64,000 nucleotides of DNA from Mangifera indica (lineage: Eukaryota; Streptophyta; Magnoliopsida; Sapindales; Anacardiaceae), in the NCBI RefSeq assembly GCF_011075055.1, contig NC_058144.1, forward strand, positions 13,296,138 through 13,360,137. Reading direction: 5' to 3'. This document shows, piece after piece, positions 1-12,185 of the stretch (positions are counted from its first letter, which is position 1; every line of letters begins with the position of its first letter). The notes beneath the pieces were generated by a model. It was not told the DNA's origin. It worked only from the letters and a program-made list of their open reading frames with translations, and searched no databases. The position numbers and the translations under genes are program-made.

Positions 1-1620
1 CAGACATAAGATGACATGTGCATTGACTATAGAAAATTAAATAGTGCTACTAGGAAATATCATTTTCCTTTGCTCTTCATTAATCAATTGTTAGAGAAGC
101 TAGCTAATTATTCATATTTATGTTATTTAGATGAATATTTGAGTTTTTAAAAATCCCTATCTATCTAGAGGGCCAAGAAAACACAACATTCACTTGGCTA
201 TATGGTAGATTCGTATATAGAAGAATGCCTTCTTGTCTTTGTGATGTACTTTCCATGTTCCAATAATGCATGATGGTAATATTTTATAATGTCAATGAAT
301 GTAAAATGAAAGTTTTTACGAATGAATTTTTAGTTTATGATAGTAAATTTGAGAGTTGTTTGGCTAATCTTTCCAAAGTCTTACAAATATGTGAGAAGGT
401 GAATCTACTACTGAATTGGAAAAATGTGTCACTTCATGGTTAGAAAATGAATTGTTTTGGGACATATGGTATCTGAGCAAGGGATGGAAATTGACAAAGT
501 AAAAATAGAGGTGATCGAGAAGATGCCTTTGCCAACAAATATGAAAGGAGTAAGAAGTTTTCTTGAACATGCCAACTTTTACTGCAAATTCATTAAGAAT
601 TTTTCAAAAATAGTAAAGCCCTTATCAAATCTCCTAGCTAAAGATACCCTATTCAATTTTAATTATGACTGTGTTAATGTGTTTTGCATGTTTAAGGAAG
701 CACAAATCTTAACACCAATAATGGAAACACCTAACTGGAGCTTACTATTTGAATATATGTGTGATTGAGTGACTATGCTATAGAAGCAATGCTTAGACAA
801 AGAATATAAAAAAGGCTTATGTGATCTAGTATATAAGCCATACATTAGATGAAACATGGATAAATTATGAGATAACTAAAAAGGAATTACTAGTAATGGT
901 ATTCGCATTTGATAAATTCTGATCGTAAACTACCTAGTATGCAGGGCATTACGACCTAAGTTGACCTTTCATCAGAAAAAGAAATTCCTTTATGACATAA
1001 AGAGTTATTTTGGGAGGAACCACTACTATACAAACGATGCCTTGATGGGCTTATACGATGGTATGTGTCATATGAAGAAGGATAAAACATATTGGCTTAT
1101 TGCTTTTCATTGGAAATTAGAGGATATTTTAATGCATCCAAAACAATCGCAAAAGTATTATAATATGGATTATGTTGGCCCACATTATTCCAAGACATTT
1201 AGAGGTTTGTAAGTAGATGGATATGTGTCAAAGAATTGAAACCATTACAAAAAGAGATGAAATAAACTTGAGTAGCATATTGGAAATTAAATTATTAAAT
1301 GTTTGGAGAATAGATTTAATGGGACCATTTTTGGCTTTTTATCGATGGACTATGTGTCTAAATAAGTTGAAACATTAGCAAGTCCCACTAATGACACAGG
1401 TAAGTTCTAAAAAATTTCATCTTTGCTAGATTTGGAACTTCACAATGATCATTAGGCCATATGTCTGTACCCATTTGGTTGAAAAAGTCTTGAAGAAATA
1501 CAAAGTAACACACAAGGTTGTAACACCTTACCATCTATAAACCAATGAATAAGTCGAGATATACTCCATCATGAACACATCAATAAGAATTTTGGACTAA
1601 GCTTGGATTGACTGGAAACA
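1..1620 (+). mobile_element. Ty3/gypsy pol fragment (RT, RNase H, integrase), degenerate
   Basis: Reverse transcriptase is visible from about base 20 (CIDYRKLN-like block), continuing as the thumb and connection region at 457-768, where a 103-residue stretch carries the G-H-x-V-S motif and the block ending VRSFLEHANFYCKFI. RNase H (LLFEYMCD and what follows) decays after 768. The integrase zinc-binding segment is readable at 961-1212, and the core and later part (KYKVTHKVVTPYH-like) run to about 1,600. Stops and frameshifts interrupt every domain. The domain order RT-RNase H-integrase is that of Ty3/gypsy; the wording resembles Athila/Tat-type elements, which is an inference. The 5' part lies outside the window and no LTR was found for it. 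Confidence 0.85.
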
Positions 1621-1624
1621 TCTA

Positions 1625-2001
1625 GCCTTATTCTTTCTCACATACACCTCAAACACTTTAAGATTATACTTGGATAATGTTATACCTTTAGAGTTTGATC
1701 AACTCCTTTATATGTAACCCATAAGCTCTCTATTGAATCAACAATATTTGGATTTAGATTGAGTATAGACACATACCAAGATATGCCTCTAGCAAGACAT
1801 CATGGTTACTCAAACAATAGAGTGTTAGTGAATAACTCTAAGCCTTGTCAACTCGATGGTTATGTCTAATATGATCCTTTTGTCAATTGATCTCTATCAA
1901 GGCTGAGACATAGATATAATTTCTATATCATAAACTCCTTGATATGAACTAATGTCTATCAATGACCAAACCATTCCAATAGGCTCTGACCAAATCTTAT
2001 T
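1625..2001 (-). mobile_element. Family-D copia LTR fragment (left piece)
   Basis: Read on the minus strand, this stretch matches the family-D LTR near 59,440-59,520, for example the block ATAGCTTATGGGTCAAACAT. Its other half resumes at 12,020 after the interposed solo LTR C. It is an LTR relic with no coding content. Confidence 0.6.
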
Positions 2002-4411
2002 TGTGATGCCCCTCTCTAAACACATACCCTTAGATGAAATATGACTAGAACAAATGTGCACTACTTAAGTACTTAACTTATGTGATAATGGAATAATAAA
2101 AAGCATGTATTAAGACACTTAACTAAAAATGTACATGTAAAAATAAATAAAGAAATCCTTTGAGTCACGATCATTCATGCCAACATTAATAATAATAATA
2201 AACTCCTTAATACATATGTATCTAAAATACTCAACCATAAAATTAAGTGCATAGACTCGATAAAGGTATGTAATAATTACGAATGTTTGTAAAAATAGAA
2301 AATGACTTTCTAGCCTTTCTACCTCATGCAACAAATTAAGTTAGACTGTTGGCTCCCTCACATGCCTCACTACTTATCGTTACCTACAAACAACCAAGAG
2401 TACGTGTGAACGAAAGACTCTTAGGAAGTAGGTAACCTTTTAGCACATAGCAAAATGCATAAATTGAAACTCGCGTTCTATCACTAAGTTGCTTTGTGGT
2501 TACATTTGACACCCTCACGCCTTATCATAGGCCATACATAAAGTCCACTAGGTCTAAGTTAAACTTTACATATATGATGCCTAGTGAAAATAGTTAACAC
2601 CTCACATGTCTATTAACTAACTACTATGCCTTGTGTATATATAATTAGACTGCCAGACTATCTAACTATGATGATACCCTAATCACACAGGGAATTAGTC
2701 ATAATCCCTCCCTTACAACATACACATAGCTATGAGACTGCTAACTAAAACCCATATTTGGATAACCCTTATCTTGGGCATGTATGTGATGTATCCCATT
2801 GACCATGTAAGAAACTAACTATAAATCCATTTCCTTAGCCATTTATGTAAATAGCTAGTGGTTATCTAAGTATACTTCTCTTTTCTAGACTTTTACTATT
2901 TTTGACTTGGATCTGACTCAAATAGGGTATGATGCCATCTTCCATACAGTTAGACACCTTTACCCTAACTAGTTATCTCTTTTCCCAATATTTTCTAAGC
3001 TTTTCTAGCTTAATTCCCCATTTTGCATGTAGCTAGTGGTAGTTTGGTAACTTCCTTCTTTGGAATGGATGCTAGGAGCCTTTTCTCCCTTTATACTTTT
3101 TTGGCCCTAGGAATGAGTAGTACTTCTAATTAGGAATGATCAATACTCCTTGTGAGTTTACTGTCGCTTGTTCCTGGTCTCTTCAACTTATTCCTTGCCC
3201 ATTACCATGAATAATCGTGCATCTTTTATATAATGGTCATGCGTTGAATACTTGTTCTAAACATTTGCATCATCCAAAAATAAGATTACCTACTGCTTAA
3301 AGGACGAATAAATGTTACCCTTATGGTTCCAACCATTTATAACATCTAGAACTTGTGCACTCTATTGGTTTCTACAAATTTTAAGCTACACAATGGTAGT
3401 CTCATGTCTTTAAAGCAACCATGAACACTTTTAGATATTTCTAATCATAATCTCAATCATGTGTAACCATAAAATATCTTTATATTCACATATCATGAAT
3501 TAAACATGCCATAATTCAAAACTTATCCCACATAACATGTTTGAATCTTATCAATTGAATTGTAACACCCTTAGGCACATTTCAAGGGCCTAATGGTGAT
3601 TTCATATGATTATGTAGATATCAAGTAAGTTTAAAGTTGAAATGTGAGTTTTGGGTGACACACGACCATGTATGAGTAAGCCACGCCTGTGTGTCAATGC
3701 CACGTTAGCTGAATAAGGTGATTTCTATATGAAATTTAAATTGAGTGATACATGACCGTGTATTCTAGATACATGCTTATGTATGATACTATGAGGATTC
3801 AATTTAAATAAGGTATGAAGGTTGCATTTTAGGTATTCTACTCACTATCTAAATGCATGTCTTTGATCAGAGAGAGAGATGAAAGTTGACCCTGATATTC
3901 AAACTTTTCTATTGGTAGTTTTTGGTTACTTTTTTTGAATATGAGGCAAGAAGAAGGTTAGAGAGAAGGGGGCTTAATTACCAAACTTGATCATATTATT
4001 TCTTGATACATTCTCTAACATCATGAATCATTAATAGATGTTTAAATATTTGTATGGATATTGATAAAAGTTATAACACTTGTTAGAAGTACATTGCTTG
4101 TTTTTTTAAATTATGGGATTTTGTTTGTAACATGTTATGGTGCGTTGTTATTGAAGAAATGACGTTACCTTTTGGAATTGTATGTGATGAGAATCCTTGA
4201 ATTGTTATGTAAGGGATAGAGAATCGTAGACACCAAAGTAGGATGTGAAATTAGGTCTCAACTTATCTTTTTGGGTTTGACACATGACCATATGGTATAG
4301 GACACACGCCTGTGTACGTGAATTTCAGAATTCAAGTTGAGTTTTCTAGCATTTCAATGATCTTTGGATGCCATTGATCAATGAGTAATCAACCAGGACA
4401 TATAGGTTACC

Positions 4412-6489
4412 TGTAGCACCCACAAGTAAACCCAAAGGTATTTCAGTCTTTTTTCTAGTTTTAAATTCGGTGTTTAACGATTTTTCTCAAGGGTAAATAC
4501 CTGTGTATGCAGGCATACACAGTTGTGTATGGTCAACAGAAGGTCGATGAGTGGATTGGATTATGATTGCAATGAAATAGAAGGTTGCCTTAGTTATGCA
4601 ACTAGACACGTGACCGTGTATGGTCTTATACATGCCCATGTATCGCGTCTTAGAGATAAAATAAAGATGTAATCAACTATAATTCTCTCACATTCTTTTG
4701 TTTCCTAGCTACTTAAAAAGTGAGAAAGTGAGAGAGGAGTTTTTGGTTGCCTAAAGAGTCACCACTAGTCATTGGAAGTCACCGAAGAATGTATCACCAA
4801 GCATAGAAAGACAAGTAAATGGAGCGACTTCTCTTGTTTGGTCATATGATCTTTGGAATGTTTCTGTTATATGCATAATCTAGGGATGTTTAAATAAAGT
4901 AGTAATGATTTTGTTGATGCAATTGATAATTAGATGCAAACATAGAGTTATATGCATGTCTAACCTATTGATTGTATAAACGTTTAAGTTTTTAATTAGA
5001 TTGATGCCTAAAAACCATGTATGTGTGCTTTGACTAAATAAATCGTATGAATATCATGCTTAGAATGTGTAGAGACTTCTATGTATGCCTCAAGAGAAGT
5101 AATCTTACTATATTTGCAATTGAAAAAGTGCAAAAACCCTAGGACACTATTTCCAAATTACAATACACAACCATGTGTGACCTTATACATGTCCATATTT
5201 TATTCTAGAAATTTTGAAAGTCTAAAGAGTCTACGCTTGTTTTGAGGGGAAAAATGCATGGTCATATGGTATAGGACACATACCTATGTATAGCTTCCCA
5301 AAGTGGATGACATGCATCAAATGACACGTGGTTCATACATATAGATCTAAGTGCACAAGAGTGTGTCCAGGTTAGCTCCTTGTGTGCATCTACTTTATAC
5401 ATGACTATATGTTTAGTGTCACACACCCGTGTAAATGGTTTAAGAGGCAGTGGGTTGAGAAGTACATAACTATGTACGCTTAGACAAAGACAAAAAAAGA
5501 TTATACCCCTAGGTTATGTGCATAAGTGGGGAGAGTTATGAGAGAAGAATAATAAGCTAATAGATGATAAAGAATTCAAGAAAGACATAGATGAAATGTT
5601 TGACTATATGGACGATGACATAAACTCATATTCGAGTTAAATCAGAGTTGAAAGTCAACAACCTTAACGCTAATGTCATATAACTAGATAGTCACCAGTT
5701 ATATGCATTAGTGATGGTAATTGTAGAAGCAATAGGGTTGGATACCCATGAGATGCATTATGCACTCAGTACGAAGGCACATAGCCACCTAGTTCAGTTC
5801 AGGTGTGTAGGTAAAGATGTATCTTTTAGATATTCCTCACATGATTAGTGGGGATGCACTATGTATGTACTTAAGATAGGGGTCATCTTTGGATATCTAG
5901 TCAGTGGTTTAGATCAACTTATATGGTAAAGGAAGGAACTACTATGAGAGATTTCTCCATATGATCAAAGTGTCCCAGTTATTCCAATAGGTCATTTGTC
6001 ATGTACATAAGACATAATAAAAGCATCAACCAGGGCATTAGATATGTCGAGTTTAACTTAGGTCTTCACCATTCTTATGGATGATCCATGTCAGGGCACC
6101 AAGGTGTCATAATGTGACCACATTTAATTTATGAATGGAACATAAGTTTTACTATCAAATATATGTATAATAGTCACGTGTTTCCTTTTGTTTGTTTGTA
6201 GATAGAGGTGAGTAATGGGACAAACAAGGGATCCAACTGTCCAGTTAGCAACTACATGAAGAGAAAAGGTTTTTTATTATTCAGTTTTATCATACACATA
6301 ATTTTGTCATTATTATTATTAATTTTATTATTATCATTGTTTCTAGTAGTTTCAAATACTTTGATCATATGAGTATTGATCAATAAACCATTTTTTTTTT
6401 TGTATAACCTTTTTGTACGCTTTCTAATTATGATTATGAATTAAAGTTTTAAAATAGTTCAGTTGTGCATGTCTCTTTTGTTATATTTA
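4412..6489 (+). repeat. 5' LTR of element B1
   Basis: The LTR begins TGTAGCACCC, pairs with copy B2 at 47,585, and ends just before the primer-binding site. Compared with the 3' LTR end at 10,125-10,161, the last roughly 35 bp (the block ending GGGGTGTTACA) are missing here. It carries several decayed palindromic words of the ACAC-G-N-C-C-GTGT type (4,500-4,640 and 5,160-5,480). Confidence 0.75.
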
Positions 6490-6501
6490 TGGTATCAAAG
6501 C
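6490..6501 (+). other. Primer-binding site (initiator-tRNA-Met type) of B1
   Basis: TGGTATCAAAGC differs at one position from the standard plant retroelement PBS TGGTATCAGAGC, which pairs with the 3' end of initiator methionine tRNA. It lies directly after the 5' LTR. Confidence 0.8.
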
Positions 6502-6546
6502 ATGATCTTAGTACCAAAAAAGGTGAAAAGTTTATGTGTTTAAAAC

Positions 6547-7800
6547 ATGCATATAAAGTTAAGTAAGAAAGTAGCTCCCCATGTAGTATTGACCAGCCTT
6601 AAATACCTACCATTAATCAAAGATGCCCCAGAGGTTCCTAGTCAAGAGAAGAGCCAAACAGAGGCTCAGGGACAAACATCTAGTATACTAGTTATACCTT
6701 TCATTGATAGTGTTATCATTCACCAAATTGTGGAAGAAGTTTTAAAGTAGAACATAGAGGTGTCGACCAGTGTAGGGCATTCAGCCCAGGCCTTACTGAT
6801 GCTAGAGTAGTATACAAATAAAAAAGTACCCTCCTAATAGAGTAAGGATGCATGAGTAGTTTGAGTAAAGTTTGAAGGTAGTAGCAGAGGATATACACAT
6901 CCTATTTATAACTTGTTTAGTTATTATCAGCCCTAAAATTTTAGAGATAGTGTAGTGTCCGAGGGATTACCAGTCGAAGAGTGGCTGGAGGTAGTGTAAG
7001 ACATCATAAGGATTTACTTAATGACAGATGCAGATGAGTTATAGTATACTAGTCTTCTACTAAAAGATGATACTAAGGTCTAGTGGCAGATATTATATAG
7101 GACCTACTGAGTTTCAGAAATGTCATAGGTAGACTTTAGACAAACCTTTGAGTCAGAGTATGTCTCAACTGATGTTATGTATATGAAGGCCCAAAAGTTC
7201 CTCCATTTGAGGCAAAAGAACATGTCAGTTAAGGAGTTTTTGACTAAGTTGAACTTATTGGCCAAATATGCTTTTGACATGGCAAATTTAGAGAGGGCAA
7301 GCTAGATATGCTCATATGAGGGCTGAGATCAAACATAGCCAAACATGTGATGATGAGAGATAATTCTCCCAAGATTTTTTTAGAGACCTTCAATTAATCC
7401 CTAAGATATGAGGCTATAAGGTAATGCATAGCTAAGGATAAATAGTTGTCAGAGAAGCCTATTCTACCAATCTTAGTGAAGAGGTATAGTCAGTTGCTTA
7501 TCAGTAAGAACTGAAGAGATGACAGTAGATATGGTCCTTATAGAGATAGTAAAGGCAAAAGATCTTTCCATCCTAAAAATAAGAAGAATTGAAGGAGTAA
7601 GAAACAGAGAAAAGGAGTAGCCTAGACACGATGATTCCTTTACATGTCATTGTGTGATAGGAGGTATATTGACCAGTGTTTAGCCGGTTAAAGGGTATGC
7701 TACAGATGTAAGCAGCTAGGACATTTTACCAAGTAGTGTATAACTTTAGTAGTGGTGCTAGCCCCAATAGAGTAGACAATTAAAGGAGGACAGGCTTAAG
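6547..7800 (+). pseudogene. Gypsy gag relic of B1
   Basis: The capsid-like region is readable at about 7,140-7,480: MKAQKFLHLRQKNM-like, then VKEFLTKLNLLAKYA, then RLRSNIAKHVMM-like. A CCHC zinc knuckle follows at about 7,699-7,740 (CYRCKQLGHFTK, with the last cysteine one codon after a stop). Gag would package the element RNA. The frame is broken repeatedly, and only 6,547-6,750 is open for more than 60 codons. Confidence 0.75.
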
Positions 7801-7829
7801 TTTTCACAATTACTCAAACACAGATCGGT

Positions 7830-9730
7830 GCTAACCCTACAACTGTGACAAGTCAGTTATTGTTTCATACTTGTCCTTTATATGCTTTAATCCATTCTAG
7901 TGCCACACATTATTTTCTTAATAGAGGTATAGTTGAGAGATTAAGACTGGAGCCTTCAGTTGTTCCCCATATCATAACAGAGATGCTAGATAGGAATAAG
8001 GTTTATAGTAGTTTAATGTTAGTAGGAGAGGCAATTTTCCTGAGAGGTTGTGCAATAGCTTGGATTCAATAATCATAGACATGTCAAACTTCGATGTAAT
8101 ATTAGACATGGACTTTTTGAGTAAGTATAGAGTCAAAATAGACTGTAAAAAGAAGAAAATCATATTTAGTATGGATAATGGTGAATAGTTCACATTTAGA
8201 GAGGGTTGAATCCTCAACATGATGGTTAGTAGTATCAAGACTAAGAAGATATTAAGTAAGGGGTGTATGGCGTATTTGGTACATATGGTTCAGTAATCAG
8301 TATAGATAGTTTCAGGTATAAAACATACTCTAATAATGAAGAGTTTACAGATGTATTCTTTGATAGCCTTCTAGGGTTAGCACCAGAGAAGGAGTTAGAG
8401 TTTAACATTAAGTTAGTCGCAGGAATAACACCAATTTCTAAAGCCCTTTACAAAATGGCCCCAACAGAATTACAGGATTTAAAGAAGTAATTACAAGAAC
8501 TATTGGATAGTGGATTCATCAGACCAAGCCATCACTATGAGGTGTACTAATCCTCTTCGTAAAGAAGAAAGATAGATCAATGAGAATTTGCATTGATTAT
8601 AAGGAGTTGAATAATGCAACGATAAAGAATAAGTACCCACTTCCAAGGATTGATGATTTATTTGACTAACTCAAAGGTGTCTTAATGTTCTCTAAGATAA
8701 ATTTAAGGTTAGGGTATTACCAAGTCAGGGTAGCAAAGTAAGATATACCCAATACTGCCTTTAGAACTAGATATGGCATTATGAATTTGTAGTCATGCTT
8801 TTTGGACTAACCAATACCTTGACACTATTTATGAACCTCATGAACTGGGTTTTTCAGGATTATCTGGATAAGTTCTTGGTAGTATTCATTGACAACATTT
8901 TAGTCTGCTTTAAAACTTGAGAGGAGTATGAGCAACATTTGAGATTTGTGCTCCAATGGCTAATAAAGAGGTAGTTTTTTGTAAAGTTTTCTAAATGTGA
9001 GTTTTGATTGGATAGAGTGACATTTTTGGGTCATATGGTTTCAGTAGATGACATATTAGTAAACTCTAGTAAAATTGAGATAGTGTTAGAGTGACAAAAG
9101 CTTAAGATAGCTAAAGACGGAAGGAGTTTTCTAGGATTGGTAGGCTATTACAGATGTTTGTTGAGGGACTTGCTAAGTTAGCTCGACCCATCATAGAGTT
9201 GACATGCAAAAAAATTCTTTTCAGACAGTTAGAAGCCTGCAAGAAAAGTTTCCAAGAATGGAAAAAGAGATTAAACTTAGCTCTCATCTTTGCCTTGTCA
9301 CAGGAAGGCGAAGACTATGATTTATACACAGATGTCTCATATTAGGGTTTGAGAGTAATGCTAACACAGAAAAGGAAGGTGATAACTTATGTTTCTCGTT
9401 ACTTAAATGAGTATGAGACCAGATACCTCACTCACAATCTTAAGTTGATAGCAATGGTGTTTGCATTTAAGATATGGTGAAACTACTTATATGAGGAGTA
9501 ACGTATACATTAATCACAAGAGCCTCAATATTTTTTCATTCAAAAGGAATTGAACATGAGACAAAAATGACGATTAAAGTTGGTAAAAGACTATAATTAC
9601 GAGATTAAGTACCACTAGGTAAAGCCAATATGGTTGTTGATGTCTTAAGTAGAAAAGTGTTCCTAGTGTAGATTACTGCTCACCATGAGTTACAACAGAA
9701 GTTGGTGAAAGAGCAGATAGAGGTAATTAT
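7830..9730 (+). pseudogene. Gypsy pol relic of B1: protease, RT, RNase H
   Basis: The protease core is at 7,845-8,072 (ALIHSSATHYF in place of the usual D-S-G-A-T-H active site, so the catalytic Asp codon is altered) and continues as a VILDMDFLSKYRVKIDC-like block. RT starts near 8,430 (PISKALYKMAPTELQ) and passes through [11 protein letters not shown], the FVVMPFG-equivalent and FIDNILVC at about 8,887, where the second Asp of the YVDD-type active site (FIDD in this group) reads Asn. RNase H is at 9,154-9,700, with YDLYTDVSY near its catalytic Asp, ending LGKANMVVDVLSRK. Stops are frequent. Integrase has been deleted. Confidence 0.8.
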
Positions 9731-9785
9731 AGGGTAGTTGGCAATACTAAGATTGAGTTCTAGCAGAACTTAATAAGAGAACAAA

Positions 9786-10161
9786 TAAAGGTCATTACTT
9801 ACTGAGTTTTATTCACACGTTTCCTTTCGTATGTTTGTAGATAAAGGTAAGTAGAGGGGTAGACGAGGGATCTAGAGGTCTAGCTAGCAGCTGCATGAGT
9901 AGAAGGGCTTTTTATTATTCAATTTTATCATACACATAATTTTGTCATTATTATTATTACTTTTATTATTACCATTGTTTCTAATAATTTTAGATACTTT
10001 AGGTTATATGAGTCTTGATCAATAAAGTGTTTTTTTTTTTGCATCACCTTTTGTATGCTTTATAATTATGATCATGTATAAAAGTTTTCAAATAGTTTAG
10101 TCATGCATGTCCCTTTTGGTATATTCCCATTAGAGGTATATATTTGAAGAGGGGTGTTACA
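9786..10161 (+). repeat. 3' LTR remnant of B1
   Basis: This matches the last 375 bp or so of the B LTR (compare 53,845-54,230), including the CTTACTGAGTTTTA block, the TTTGTAG-ATAAAGGTAAGTAG block and the terminal GGGTGTTACA. The proximal 1.7 kb is absent because a deletion joins RNase H directly to it. Confidence 0.75.
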
Positions 10162-12019
10162 CTACCTATGTATAGTTTTAGCATAACCATGTATGGGGTG
10201 AAATGACTAAAATACCCTTATAAAGTGAAACAATTGAGACAAGAAAAGTAAAAGAAAGTGCATTAATTTACTAGAAAGGGCATATGCCCGTGTTAGTAAG
10301 GCATAACCTCATGTAGATGGAAAAGTGATTACATGAGGAAAGGCTACAAAAAAAATGGTCATGTTTTTATAAAAGAGATACACCCTCGTGTATCAAGATG
10401 CACACGCCTACGTGTGTAGATCATAACAGAGAAAAGAGTTAAGGAACTAGGCTAAAGGGTTACCTCGAGAAGCAATATAAGAATCTCGAATACATAGTGG
10501 TACCCTATGTGCCTAAGAGATGAAGCTTTAGTAAGACACGAGATAAGCTTTAAGTGGAAGTGAAAGTGAGTCAAGTATCGTTAAAGCTCAAAATGCATGT
10601 ATGCTAGATATCATAAGATTATTTCGAGGGGCCATCGTGAGTACACATTCCTTACACCAATTATAGTTAGGTATATCTTCAGTAGGATACCATACCTACA
10701 GTAGGGTCTCTACTCATAATAGAGCCTAGTTAAAACATAGTTGGTATAATGGAACAAATCGATAAATCACATGGCTAGGGTGTGATATCCTTGTATTCGA
10801 TCTAGTCTAATCAACCTAGTATATATTCTTAGTTGTAACTTCTTGATGATGATGCTTCCATTAAGTAGAGTTATGGTCATGCTAGGTAGGGATCATAAGA
10901 ATGGTTCTTTAATGACCAAATGGGACATAATTTGACCCGAGAGTTAATATATATAGCCTAAACATTTCTTAGAGTTCAGTACGAGCACAAAGATGTCAGA
11001 TAGGACCCACCATCATCCTAATAAGAGTTTAATAACAACTCCAGATGACAGAGAAAGTATGGATGAAAACCAAGGTTATTTTGGGGATTACACAAAACTT
11101 AGTAGTAGAGTTTCCTGCATATTAAGTTTTTTGTTACTTACTTTCATATGCGTAGGTGTAGGTGATTGTGATGGTTATGAGAAAAGTAGTGGTTAACAGG
11201 TATAGAGTTGTGAGGGTGATTCCATCATTTCATCTTTTATCAGTTTTTATATTACCTTGGATATATTTGTATTTGGCTACACATATTCAGACTTTTCCAT
11301 TTATATTTTAGTTTGGGACGTTTTTTGTATGCTTCCGTTACACGTTTTAATAAGGGTATTTCAATAATTTTCTTCAAAAGTAATAAATGAGGTTTTATTC
11401 AAGTTTTTGTGACTCTTATTATGTGTTTTGAATTAAATGCATGCTCACATAATCCATTTTGTGACAACTTCCTTTAGAGGGTAGTATTTTTGGAAAGGAA
11501 TGTTACATGAATTACTTATACTCTCTTATTTGGTTCATCACTGTTATCATGTTTATTAATCATCAACATACCATGATCTCATATGTAAATAATCACTTAA
11601 CAAAAACATGACAACAACTAAACATTAACTCATTAAAAAGGAAGGAAGAGAGGCTAAATACTTACCTTTTCTCTGTCGACAATAAGTTCTCAGTGTGGCT
11701 AGGGCGATTTCAACTATCCAAGGCTTTTCCTTGCACTTATGGGATTCCAACTCATAGCTTTCTCTCTCTATGTCTAGCGTTGGAAAAATAAAATATCTTA
11801 ATGTGAAAACCCTAGCTCGATGCCCTTTTTTATATTTGGTAAAAACATGACAAACAAGTGGTACATTTAACCTACACTATTGGTATTGAAGTTAATGAAT
11901 GGAAGACACCCTTACAATGCATGTTCATTCGTGCTTATAAAATTGAAGAACTTACTTAAATCATAACTAATATAGGGAAAAAACAGAAATGCTGTTAGGG
12001 CTTACCCATGGGTGTTACA

Positions 12020-12185
12020 CTATTATGGCCACAAATTCGAGTGGTCATCAATGTCTTTCAATATTCTCATCAGAGATATTTTCTTTTATGCTTGAGAGTG
12101 ACAAATCCTTCAAAAAAGTATTAAGAAAGAGTAACTAGCCAGTCATTATAGCTAAGTTAGACTTTATCGAGCCTTGAGTGATTAT
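12020..12185 (-). mobile_element. Family-D copia LTR fragment (right piece)
   Basis: On the minus strand this matches 22,190-22,310 of the family-D LTR: GGATTTGTCACTCTC, then an AATTTGTGGCCATAATAG-like block. It continues the fragment at 1,625-2,001 once solo LTR C and its duplication are removed. Confidence 0.6.

Larger units (their letters stand above)
4412..10161 (+). mobile_element. Ty3/gypsy element B1 (Tekay-like), internally deleted
   Basis: A gypsy element with a 5' LTR, PBS, gag, protease, RT and RNase H, and a truncated 3' LTR. Outer ends are TGTAGCACCC and GGGTGTTACA, flanked by TTACC (4,407-4,411) and CTACC (10,162-10,166), one mismatch. The integrase and the first roughly 1.7 kb of the 3' LTR are missing: RNase H ends near 9,730 and LTR sequence resumes near 9,786. 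Many in-frame stops make it non-autonomous. It sits inside solo LTR A1 and is therefore younger than it. Confidence 0.85.
3561..11507 (+). mobile_element. Solo LTR, family A (copy A1), with nested insertion
   Basis: The LTR starts TGTAACACCC and ends AATGTTACA, with perfect 5-bp target duplications TGAAT at 3,556-3,560 and 11,508-11,512. Element B1 (4,412-10,161) lies within it; the LTR's own sequence is 3,561-4,411 plus about 10,167-11,507, roughly 2.2 kb. Family membership rests on the GTAGGGTCT block near 10,700, shared with copies A2 (32,400) and A3 (52,870), and on the common end (GTAGTA...GGAATGTTACA). No PBS, polypurine tract or coding domain belongs to it. Confidence 0.8.
2002..12019 (-). 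mobile_element. Solo LTR, family C, with nested insertion
   Basis: On the minus strand this LTR starts TGTAACACCC at 12,019 and ends GGGGCATCACA at 2,002. It is flanked by TTATT (1,997-2,001) and CTATT (12,020-12,024), a 5-bp target duplication with one mismatch. Its own sequence is 2,002-3,560 plus about 11,513-12,019, roughly 2.07 kb. A family-A LTR interrupts it at 3,561-11,507. No second C LTR or internal domain is attached, so it is read as a solo LTR left by LTR-LTR recombination. It sits inside a family-D LTR whose pieces flank it at 1,625-2,001 and 12,020-12,185. Confidence 0.7.

Noticed and set aside
10993..11196. 67-codon open frame with a hydrophobic segment and Gly-rich end
   Set aside because: It lies within solo LTR A1; the hydrophobic stretch comes from the T-rich LTR block and no family is recognisable.
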